Made by a program: the position numbers and the translations under genes. A stretch of 31,401 bases of DNA, taken from Bacteroidales bacterium (lineage in GTDB: Bacteria; Bacteroidota; Bacteroidia; Bacteroidales; UBA932). A model generated the notes under the pieces. It worked only from the letters and a program-made list of their open reading frames with translations, did no database searches and was not told the origin of the DNA. Below are positions 8,275-15,888 of this stretch, in pieces. Where the stretch lies: positions 1-31,401 of the forward strand of contig JAFTYS010000093.1 of assembly GCA_017461285.1 (NCBI GenBank), written 5' to 3'. The number at the start of each line of letters is the position of its first letter. The stretch's first letter is position 1.

Positions 8275-10068
8275 TCAGTCCACATCAAGGGTTTCTGCAA
8301 GTTTCTCAATGTTCAGACTTCTTGCGGAAGCGTCCACGATGTCTTTGTATATTCCTCCTTTGCGGTATAGTCCGTCCGGGTCTCCGGACTGTTCTACATG
8401 GCCGTCCTTGAGAGCATATATCATGTCGCTGTCGATGATCTGGGATATGCTGTGTGATATCACGACGACCGTCCTGTCCCTCTTGATCGCATCTATGCTT
8501 GCCTTTATCTGCTCTGTTGCAATCGCATCTAGGCTTGCGGTAGGCTCGTCCAGGAATATTATCGGAGGGTTCTTCAGAAACAGTCGGGCGATTGCTATCC
8601 TTTGCTGCTGTCCGCCTGAAAGCAGCTGTGCCTTGGAATTGAAACCGTCGGGAAGTTTCATTACCTGATCATATATGTAGGCCTTTCTGGCTGCCTCATG
8701 CACTTCGTCTATGGATGCATCCGGCCGTCCGTATCTTATGTTCTCTTCAATTGTTCCGTCAAATATGTGATTCTTCTGGAGGACCATTCCGATATTCTCC
8801 CTCAAAAAGCGCAGGTCATAATCCCTGATGTCGACTCCGTCCAGCTTGATGGTTCCACAGTCCGGGTCATAGAAACGTACCAGCAGATTGAGGATTGTGG
8901 ATTTTCCAGCTCCTGACAGTCCGACCAGGGCGGTAATCTTTCCGCTTTCTATCTTCATGTCAATGTCATGGAGGGCCTTTGTTCCGTTAGGGTATGTGAA
9001 GTCTACATTGCTGATCTGGAATTCACCCTTGACCTTGTCCGGGCGATATCTGCCTCCGGACTCCTTTTCTGAATCTGCGTTAAGTATGTCAAAGAATCCT
9101 TCTGCGTATATCAGCGCATCGTTCATCTGGTCGAATATCCTGTGCAGCTGGGTGATAGGGGCCGTGACGTTCGAGAACAGCATGACATGATACATTATCT
9201 TTCCGATTGTCATCCCTGGATATTCGATCAGTACCAGATAGGCTGTGAGTATGATGATGAGGACGGTTCCTACCTGTCGGACAAAACTCTTCATTCCGTC
9301 AAAATAGAAGGATGTCTTTCTTACAAGCATCTGGTTATCAGTGAATTCTGTCTGTATATCCCACTGCTTCAGACTTTCTATCTCTTCACGGTTGAAGGAC
9401 TTGATGACATTCATGCTGTCGATGATGTTCTTTATTCCGTGGCTCTTCATCTCACGGTACGTCCTCATGTTTCTTCTCCATCCCTGCAGCTTTCTGGCTT
9501 GCCTTATTGTAAGAAGTATATATATAGGTACGATCATGAGTGCGGTAATGCCGACGTATATATTTGCGGCAAACATGAGTATAAGGGCAAGAACGGCACT
9601 TGTGAACAACGGGAGAAGGTCGATGAAGAAGTTCTGTACTGTAGAAGACAGACTGCTTACGCCTTGATCTATTCTTGTCTGCAGCTTTCCTGTCGCGTTG
9701 TCATTTCTTGAGAAGAAGGCCATGCGGTAGGTCAGCATCCTGTCGATTACAGCCTGTGATAGATCCTTGGATACATTGATGCGCATCTTTTCTCCATAGT
9801 AGTTCTGTGCGTAGGTGATGCCGGCCGATAAGATTTCCTTGCCCAGAAGGACAATCGTGATGACGGTAAGGATATGAGCGGCCTTTGACCAGGCGAAACC
9901 TGCCGGGTTCACAAGGCTGTTGATGGCATCGACTGTCCTGTCCAGGACGATGGCGTTGACCTGTGCTGTGAGCGACCCTATCAGTGTCAGGACCAGAGTA
10001 AGAAATACCAGCCATCTGTATGGATATACATATGGTCTGATTCTCTTGAACAATTGGATTAGACTCAT
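8275..10068 (-). CDS. ABC exporter half-transporter (TMD-NBD fusion)
   Basis: A 597-aa type IV (MsbA-like) ABC exporter. Residues 1-310 hold about six membrane segments (near 18-38, 62-82, 148-190 and 265-285). Residues 345-585 are the ATPase: Walker A GLSGAGKST (383-391), Q-loop VLQKN (about 431), signature LLSGGQQQR (482-490), Walker B IIFLDEPT (503-510) and H-loop His539. It should work as a homodimer in the inner membrane; the usual substrates of this class are lipids, peptides or drugs, and nothing here identifies which. Its start overlaps the stop of the 117-aa gene by four bases, so translation is coupled. No MFP or TolC partner is adjacent. The class is certain, the cargo unknown. Confidence 0.92.
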   Translation of the reverse strand: MSLIQLFKRIRPYVYPYRWLVFLTLVLTLIGSLTAQVNAIVLDRTVDAINSLVNPAGFAWSKAAHILTVITIVLLGKEILSAGITYAQNYYGEKMRINVSKDLSQAVIDRMLTYRMAFFSRNDNATGKLQTRIDQGVSSLSSTVQNFFIDLLPLFTSAVLALILMFAANIYVGITALMIVPIYILLTIRQARKLQGWRRNMRTYREMKSHGIKNIIDSMNVIKSFNREEIESLKQWDIQTEFTDNQMLVRKTSFYFDGMKSFVRQVGTVLIIILTAYLVLIEYPGMTIGKIMYHVMLFSNVTAPITQLHRIFDQMNDALIYAEGFFDILNADSEKESGGRYRPDKVKGEFQISNVDFTYPNGTKALHDIDMKIESGKITALVGLSGAGKSTILNLLVRFYDPDCGTIKLDGVDIRDYDLRFLRENIGMVLQKNHIFDGTIEENIRYGRPDASIDEVHEAARKAYIYDQVMKLPDGFNSKAQLLSGGQQQRIAIARLFLKNPPIIFLDEPTASLDAIATEQIKASIDAIKRDRTVVVISHSISQIIDSDMIYALKDGHVEQSGDPDGLYRKGGIYKDIVDASARSLNIEKLAETLDVD

Positions 10069-10418
10069 TGTCCTGTACTGTTGTTGACTGCTTCCTTCAG
10101 TTCATCGGAAAACAGCGCGTCGATTATCGCCCACATCTCCTTCTTTCCGTTTTCGTCGATGCCGTATTTCTCGCATGCTTCCGAAACGGATTCATGGATG
10201 TCGGAATAAAACTGAACAAGCTGGTCCTTCTGAAGCCTGAATTCATATTTCTGGATATTGCGCAGCGCCTTGTACGTCTTGTTGTAATTGCCTTCCTTCG
10301 AGCATTTTACAAGATCGTCAGCGAGCTTTTCGGTCTTTTCTTCATACCCTTTCGGGAGCTGTGCTGCAGCGCTGCAGCACAGCAGACCCAATACGATGAT
10401 TGTAATGATCCTTTTCAT
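10065..10418 (-). CDS. Small secreted helical protein of unknown function
   Basis: A 117-aa protein with a clear signal peptide (MKRIITIIVLGLLCCSAAAQ) and a mature part of about 97 residues. The mature part is predicted to be almost entirely helical and highly charged, with a pattern like a short helical hairpin (KLADDLVKC, YKALRNIQKYEF, DQLVQFYSDIHESV). No domain is recognised. It begins 3 bases after the GH3 stop and overlaps the ABC transporter start by 4 bases, so it is translated as part of the operon. One possibility is a periplasmic accessory factor of the transporter or of the GH3 enzyme, but that rests on position alone. Confidence 0.75.
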   Translation of the reverse strand: MKRIITIIVLGLLCCSAAAQLPKGYEEKTEKLADDLVKCSKEGNYNKTYKALRNIQKYEFRLQKDQLVQFYSDIHESVSEACEKYGIDENGKKEMWAIIDALFSDELKEAVNNSTGQ

Positions 10419-10421
10419 TTA

Positions 10422-13358
10422 TCACTTAACTACAAAATCAATTGACTTGAGATCCTTCTCGAGAGAAGATGTACCGTAGAGGATCTGATATCTTCCCGGT
10501 TTGGTAGAAAGCTCGTCGATCGAAGGATCGTAATACTGGAACGACTCTCCGTCGAGAACGATCTCTGCCTTTGCAGTCTCTCCAGGCTTGAGATTCAGCT
10601 TTGCAAATCCCCTGAGGTCCTTGATAGGGGCTTCCGCATAGTCAAGAGCCTTGACGTATACCTGTACTGTCTCTGTTCCTTCGCGGTCTCCGGTGTTGGT
10701 TACCGGCACAGTGATCTTTACAGAACCGTCAGCCTTCATGGACTTCTTTGATATCTTAGCCTTTCCTACTTCGAATGTGGTGTATGAGAGACCGTATCCG
10801 AATGCATACTGAGGAGTGCCTCGGAAGTAGCGGTAGGTCCTGTTCTCCATGCTGTAGTCGAGGAAGTCAGGAAGATCGTCATTTGACTCATAGAATGTGA
10901 CAGGAAGTTTTCCTCCAGGGTTGTAGTCTCCGAAGATGACTTCAGCAAGAGCCTGTGCGCCACCCTGGCCTGGATACCATGCCTGAAGCAGGGCGTCATA
11001 GCAGCCCTTTACGCTTCCGAATGCCATGGCTGAACCTGAGCAGTTCACTACGATCACAGGCTTGCCTGTCTCGTGCATTGCGCGGATAAGGCGCTGCTGC
11101 ACCTCCGGAAGCTCGATTGTGGACTTGTCTCCGCCTTCGCCTTCGATCTGTGCTGAAATGCCACCGATCACGATGATCGCATCTGCGTCAGCCACATCTT
11201 TTGCAAGGTCATCGAACTGGATGAGCCTGCGCTCGCAGATGTCTGCATTGAGCATTGCGAAGTTGCCTTTTCCCCTCTTGTATTCGATGACAACATCATA
11301 TGTCTGGCCCTCGCTCACGTTGAATGACTTGTATTCGACGTTCCTTCTGAAACCGAATCCGCGTCGTGCTGCACCCGTTGATGCTTCGACAGTTTCGCCG
11401 TTTACCTTGAATGTATAGCCGTTGTCTGATGAGATGGTATACTTCATCTCTCCGCTGAACGGTGCAGTGAACTTGCCTGAAATCCTTACGGAAACCTTGT
11501 CTGTACTGATTCCTTCTGCAAATCCGTATGCACCGAATGTCGAGAAGTTAAGACGGTTGTAGTATCCTGTTACGTCAGGTGTGCCTTCAAGGTCATTGTT
11601 GTTGAAGAATTCCACATAGATTCCCTTGCCGTCGTTGAAATCCTTGAGGTATGATATGGTCTGATGACCTTCCATCAGAGGACATGCCTGGCTGTAATAT
11701 ACTTCGGTTCCCGGAACTGCTTCCCTGATTCCCTGAAGGAGGGTGAATGTATGTTCCTTTGTAGGAGTTCCGCCGTAGTTTCCGTTCAGAAGCCCTGCAT
11801 CGTTGGCGTTAGGACCAACCACAGCAATCTTCTTAAGGTTCTTTGCAAGAGGGAGGATGCCGTCGTTGTCGAGGAGGACCATCGACTCGCGTGCAGCCTG
11901 TACGGAAAGCTTATGGTTTGATTCGCTGCTGATCACTTCAGGTCCGAGGTCCTTCCATGGAATCATGTCTGCAGGGTCGAACATACCGAGCTCGAATCTT
12001 CCATAAAGAGTCTTGCGGAGGTGTCCGTCGAGCACTTCTTCAGTTATCAGACCCTTCTCAAGAGCTTCTTCGAGCACCATGAACACCTTTCCGCACTCGA
12101 GGTCGGTTCCGTTGAGAACCGCATCTACAGATGCTTCAAGCGGTCCCGGATGGGTCTCATGCTGGCCTCTGTTGTAGAAGTTGTTGATGGCGTCGCAGTC
12201 TGTGAGCACGATTCCGTCGTAATCCCACTTGCGACGGAGGATGTCGACAAGAAGGCGGTCGCTGGTACAGCAAGGAACGCCTTCATAGCGGTTGTACGCG
12301 CACATCACCTCGCGCACGTTTCCTTTCTTTACGAGGGCCTTGAAAGCCGGCAGATATGTCTCCCAGAGGTCTCGCATCGATACTGATGCGTCATATGTAT
12401 GGCGGAGAGGCTCCGGACCGCTGTGGACTGCATAATGCTTCGCGCATGCATGGGTCTTGAAGTATTTGTCGTCGTTGCCCTGCATTCCGAGAACGGTCTG
12501 TACTCCGAGGACTGCATTGAGGTAAGGGTCCTCACCGCAGGTCTCTTGACCGCGTCCCCATCTCGGGTCACGGAAGATGTTGACATTAGGACACCAGAAT
12601 GTAAGTTCCGGATTTCCAGGGTAATAGATCACTCCCATAGGCACATTGTACACTCGCTCCGAACGGTTCCAGTTTGCACGTGCCTCGTCCGATACTGTCG
12701 AGAACACATCGTAAACGAGCTGCGAGTTGAACGCAGCAGCCATGCCGATAGGCTGAGGATAAACCGTATATCCGTCCTGACGCACTCCGTGGCATGCCTC
12801 GCTCCACCAGTTGTATGACTCTATTCCGAGACGGTCCACAGAAGCGGACTTGTTCATCATGAGGCCCACCTTCTCGACCGGAGTAAGGAGAGAAATCAGA
12901 TTCTCAGTCCTTTCTGCATATGAAAGCGTATGGTCTCTGTACGGATAGTTCCTCTCAAGATCGTTTCCGCCTTCGGTATGCTTCACATCAGCCTTTACCG
13001 AAAGGGAAGCGAGGGTGTTTCCGTCCCTGTCAATCAGTTCGACGCGGCGGTTGCTCTTTCCGTTCTCCTTCTTTGGAGAGAAAGCTACCATCACTTCAGC
13101 GGTTTCCCCAGGCTCTACCGTCTTGTCTTCATAGAATGCCCTTATGCACTCGCAGCTTGGGATATCTCTGTCGATCTTGACAGCTTCCTTTGATTTGTTT
13201 GTGAAGGTAAATGTGTGACATACAGTACCTTCTGCAGCCTCCACCGTTCCGAAATCCCATTCGTAACGGTCAAATGCCACCGGGCTTTTCCAGTTCTGTG
13301 CCTCTGCTGCTGCAATCATGTATAATGCGCAGACCAGAGTTGCGGTCAGTCGTTTCAT
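10422..13358 (-). CDS. GH3 beta-glycosidase with N-terminal DUF1573 and inserted PA14 domain
   Basis: A 978-aa secreted enzyme with a signal peptide ending AAEAQ (residue 21). Residues about 33-124 form a DUF1573 immunoglobulin-like domain (DFGTV, FTFTNKS, PSCEC, VEPGETAEVMVAF). The GH3 N-domain follows (about 150-450), with the nucleophile Asp387 in VLTDCDA and the usual KHYAVHSG and WGRGQE segments. The GH3 C-domain starts near 490 and is interrupted by a PA14 module (about 575-705; YTISSDNGYTFKVNG). It resumes with EGEGGDKSTIELP, whose Glu residues are where the acid/base of xylosidase/glucosidase-type GH3 enzymes lies, and a fibronectin III-like domain (about 860-975) closes the protein. 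In this xylanolytic setting beta-xylosidase or beta-glucosidase activity is likely. It lies 18 bases after the GH127/146 gene. The DUF1573 fusion is unusual; the family call is certain. Confidence 0.93.
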   Translation of the reverse strand: MKRLTATLVCALYMIAAAEAQNWKSPVAFDRYEWDFGTVEAAEGTVCHTFTFTNKSKEAVKIDRDIPSCECIRAFYEDKTVEPGETAEVMVAFSPKKENGKSNRRVELIDRDGNTLASLSVKADVKHTEGGNDLERNYPYRDHTLSYAERTENLISLLTPVEKVGLMMNKSASVDRLGIESYNWWSEACHGVRQDGYTVYPQPIGMAAAFNSQLVYDVFSTVSDEARANWNRSERVYNVPMGVIYYPGNPELTFWCPNVNIFRDPRWGRGQETCGEDPYLNAVLGVQTVLGMQGNDDKYFKTHACAKHYAVHSGPEPLRHTYDASVSMRDLWETYLPAFKALVKKGNVREVMCAYNRYEGVPCCTSDRLLVDILRRKWDYDGIVLTDCDAINNFYNRGQHETHPGPLEASVDAVLNGTDLECGKVFMVLEEALEKGLITEEVLDGHLRKTLYGRFELGMFDPADMIPWKDLGPEVISSESNHKLSVQAARESMVLLDNDGILPLAKNLKKIAVVGPNANDAGLLNGNYGGTPTKEHTFTLLQGIREAVPGTEVYYSQACPLMEGHQTISYLKDFNDGKGIYVEFFNNNDLEGTPDVTGYYNRLNFSTFGAYGFAEGISTDKVSVRISGKFTAPFSGEMKYTISSDNGYTFKVNGETVEASTGAARRGFGFRRNVEYKSFNVSEGQTYDVVIEYKRGKGNFAMLNADICERRLIQFDDLAKDVADADAIIVIGGISAQIEGEGGDKSTIELPEVQQRLIRAMHETGKPVIVVNCSGSAMAFGSVKGCYDALLQAWYPGQGGAQALAEVIFGDYNPGGKLPVTFYESNDDLPDFLDYSMENRTYRYFRGTPQYAFGYGLSYTTFEVGKAKISKKSMKADGSVKITVPVTNTGDREGTETVQVYVKALDYAEAPIKDLRGFAKLNLKPGETAKAEIVLDGESFQYYDPSIDELSTKPGRYQILYGTSSLEKDLKSIDFVVK

Positions 13359-13376
13359 GGTTTTAAACTATTGCGG

Positions 13377-15731
13377 TTATCTTACTATTCTTACTTCATA
13401 GATTCTTGGAGTTCCCTTGCCTTCTGCGCTCTTGATTGAAACCGTCAGCTCGCCTTCTTTCCTGAGCTCCTGCGGGATTTCTATCATATGGATCTCTTCA
13501 GCGTCTGCTGCTGCAGGCCTGAATGAACCTGCTTCCACACCGTTCACCCATACGGAACCTTCGCTTTCCAGTCTTCCTCTGCATACTATACGCACATTCT
13601 GCACTTCCTGGCCCTTGGTGTTCATGACATAACTGAACCATCCTCCGTTGCGGGCCATCCTCCAATGTCTGCCGTTGTCATCTCCTGCAGCCGAATTCGC
13701 GACATTTGAGAAATGGTCGCTTTCCGGCTGCTGCTCTCCGCATGTAACCTTATCTGCTGTAACCATTTCCAAGGCTAGTCTTGCCTTCTCGTCCCTTTCC
13801 TGCTGTGCAAGCCTTTCCTTCCATTCCATTTCCGAAACAAGCGGCCAGTATACCATGTACCTGCATTCGTGGAGCGAACTGAATGGAACCAGTTCGAGCC
13901 CCTTCTGATACTTCGCAGGGGCCAGTCCGTCCATGCGGAATGTCAGCGGCTTGCCTTCGACCTTTGTGATATGTGAGAGCATGTCCGCCTTCTCACCCAC
14001 CAGAACAGGCATTTCATTGAGAGGGAGCTGCTTTCCTGCAGCGATATGTCCTCCGCGGCTGTCGTCGGCATACATTCCCAACTGTTCTTCCTTGCCAAGA
14101 GATGCGGCAAGAACGACTGGACCATACATGAACGAATAGTTTTCGCTCTTGTCAGGAAGCGGAACCGCCCTCAATGACATAGGAAGATCCACGCTGAGTC
14201 TGTCACCCTTCGACCACTTGCGGGCAACTTTCAGGAATCCTCCTTCAATCACAGCCTTCACAGCCTCTCCATTGACTCTTGCATTCATCTTTGAAGCATC
14301 CGTCCATTCCGGAACGCGCACGCTGACTGTGAATTCAGATGGCTTCTTAGGATTGATGATGAGTGCAGTTCCTTCCTCGGCAGGGAATGAATTCACCTGC
14401 TCTACGGTCGTCTTTCCCCATGTCAGGACAGAAGGAATGAAGAGGTTCACGATAAGCTCTTCATTTCCCTTGTGAGAGTAGATCATCTCGCCGTAGCGGG
14501 CATGGTTCTCCATTCCTGAACCGACGCAGCACCAGAAGCTTGTCTGCGGCTGTGAGTATACCCTGTAGTGTCCCGAGCGCATAGGTGTGAAATAAACGAA
14601 GCCTCCCTGGATAGGGTTTATTGTAGAGAGGATGTGGTTGAACACAGCCCTTTCATAATAGTCCATGTAATGGGTGTCGGCGCTTGTGGTGTAAAGCATC
14701 TTGGTGAGTCTGAGCATGTTGTATGTGTTGCATGTCTCAGGACCCTGCTCGCTTGTCAGCATGCTTGTGAAGTCTTCTGCAGGGTGGAAATGCTCATAGA
14801 CGCTGTTTCCGCCGATTGTGATGCTTCTGTTGTCGACTACTGTCTCCCAGAAATACTGAGCGGCCTTGTCCCAGTCTTCGTATCCTTCGAGGTCGGCGAT
14901 CCTCTTATATCCGATTACCTTCGGGATCTGGGTGTTCGCATGCATGCCGGTAAGATGGTCTTCACCTTTGAGCAGAGGGTCGAGGACCGTCTTGTGCGAG
15001 AATCTCTTCGCCAGTTCCATGAATCTCTCGTCGCCGCTGATCGCTGCCGCGTCGGCGAACACCTCGTTCAGACCGCCGTGCTCGCTCCTGAGCATGTCCT
15101 GGAGCTGCTCGTCGGTAAGTCCTGATGTCAGTCTGTACATCCAGTCGGTAAGACCTATGAACATATCACGGCACTCCTTGCTTCCATAGATGAGGTATGC
15201 ATCGCGAAGGCCAGCGAATATCTTATGGATATTATATAATGGTACCCATCTGTCGTTAAGTCCGAATGAGGCTGCACGGATATTTCCTTCAGAGATCTCT
15301 TTCCATATCTGCTTTCCGCCGGGAACTCCGCTTATGTATCCGTCTCCATTTGCATCGGCGCATCTCTTGAGTTCGGAGATGAAATAGTCAAGCCTGTCCT
15401 TGATTTCAGGATTTCCTGTCGATGCGTACATATAGGTGAGTGCGGAGAGGTAATGGCCGCCGATGTGGCCGTCCAGTCCGGTGTTCTCCCAGTTTGTGTA
15501 GTTCGCAGCCTTAGGCTGGAGTCCGGCCTCTTTAAGATAAGGCGCGAGAAGACGGTCGGGATCGATGCCGAGAAGGTATCTGATGTCCATGTCTTCCGCG
15601 TGCTTGAATTCGCTTGAAGTCAGTCTGACGTCATTGACGCTGAAGTTTTCCATCTGCGCCGGAATCTGTGCGCTCAAGGTCACAGAAGCCAGAGCCAGGG
15701 CAATAATGCATGTGGTCTTGGTTATACTCAT
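13377..15731 (-). CDS. GH127/GH146-type beta-L-arabinofuranosidase (DUF1680)
   Basis: A secreted enzyme of 784 aa from the ATG at 15731. I prefer this over an ATG 11 codons upstream because it places a proper signal peptide (MSITKTTCIIALALASVTLS) at the N-terminus and leaves the -7 box upstream. The (alpha/alpha)6 barrel holds the zinc-thiolate site of the family: ETCNTYNML with Glu332 and Cys334, and WCCVGSGMENH with Cys401 and Cys402, matching Glu338, Cys340, Cys417 and Cys418 of HypBA1 as I recall them. Cys402 would be the nucleophile. The length is nearer to GH146 proteins of Bacteroides (about 800 aa) than to GH127 HypBA1 (658 aa). The expected action is release of beta-L-arabinofuranose from plant glycans. 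It is the first gene of the seven-gene minus-strand run and is divergent from the GH115 gene. Confidence 0.92.
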   Translation of the reverse strand: MSITKTTCIIALALASVTLSAQIPAQMENFSVNDVRLTSSEFKHAEDMDIRYLLGIDPDRLLAPYLKEAGLQPKAANYTNWENTGLDGHIGGHYLSALTYMYASTGNPEIKDRLDYFISELKRCADANGDGYISGVPGGKQIWKEISEGNIRAASFGLNDRWVPLYNIHKIFAGLRDAYLIYGSKECRDMFIGLTDWMYRLTSGLTDEQLQDMLRSEHGGLNEVFADAAAISGDERFMELAKRFSHKTVLDPLLKGEDHLTGMHANTQIPKVIGYKRIADLEGYEDWDKAAQYFWETVVDNRSITIGGNSVYEHFHPAEDFTSMLTSEQGPETCNTYNMLRLTKMLYTTSADTHYMDYYERAVFNHILSTINPIQGGFVYFTPMRSGHYRVYSQPQTSFWCCVGSGMENHARYGEMIYSHKGNEELIVNLFIPSVLTWGKTTVEQVNSFPAEEGTALIINPKKPSEFTVSVRVPEWTDASKMNARVNGEAVKAVIEGGFLKVARKWSKGDRLSVDLPMSLRAVPLPDKSENYSFMYGPVVLAASLGKEEQLGMYADDSRGGHIAAGKQLPLNEMPVLVGEKADMLSHITKVEGKPLTFRMDGLAPAKYQKGLELVPFSSLHECRYMVYWPLVSEMEWKERLAQQERDEKARLALEMVTADKVTCGEQQPESDHFSNVANSAAGDDNGRHWRMARNGGWFSYVMNTKGQEVQNVRIVCRGRLESEGSVWVNGVEAGSFRPAAADAEEIHMIEIPQELRKEGELTVSIKSAEGKGTPRIYEVRIVR

Positions 15732-15751
15732 GATATTTCGTGTTATTTCAA

Positions 15752-15759
15752 CAAAGATA
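15752..15759 (-). promoter_or_regulatory. -7 box for the GH127/146-led operon
   Basis: The minus strand reads TATCTTTG (TAnnTTTG), about 20 bases upstream of the ATG at 15731. The surrounding 17 bases are nearly identical to those before the DUF4380-like gene (27210-27226). No clear -33 TTTG. Confidence 0.6.
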
Positions 15760-15857
15760 ACCAATGTTTGTATACTTTTTATATTAATTTGATACCTCTT
15801 GTGTCAATTACGATAGAAATTGCAACATTGTAACATGTTTTTTCATATTTTAATAGG

Positions 15858-15865
15858 TAAATTTG
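15858..15865 (+). promoter_or_regulatory. -7 box for the GH115-GH43-GH10 operon
   Basis: TAAATTTG fits TAnnTTTG and ends 23 bases before the ATG at 15889. The T-rich stretch upstream has no exact -33 TTTG at 19-21 bases, so an activator may be needed. Confidence 0.55.
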
Positions 15866-15888
15866 TAATTATAAATTAACCGCATAAT

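Larger units (their letters stand above)
15732..15888. promoter_or_regulatory. Divergent control region between the two CAZyme operons
   Basis: This 157-base AT-rich gap separates the starts of the GH127/146 gene (minus) and the GH115 gene (plus). It contains a -7 box for each direction and, between them, an imperfect inverted repeat AACAT-6 nt-ATGTT at 15824-15839, which could be part of an operator but is short. No small gene or structured leader is seen. A shared region would let one regulator control both arms; no regulator gene for this locus is in the window. Confidence 0.6.

Noticed and set aside
15824..15839. AACAT-6 nt-ATGTT as an operator between the CAZyme operons
   Set aside because: Five-base arms in AT-rich DNA are expected by chance. 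I mention it in the control-region entry but do not claim it as a site.
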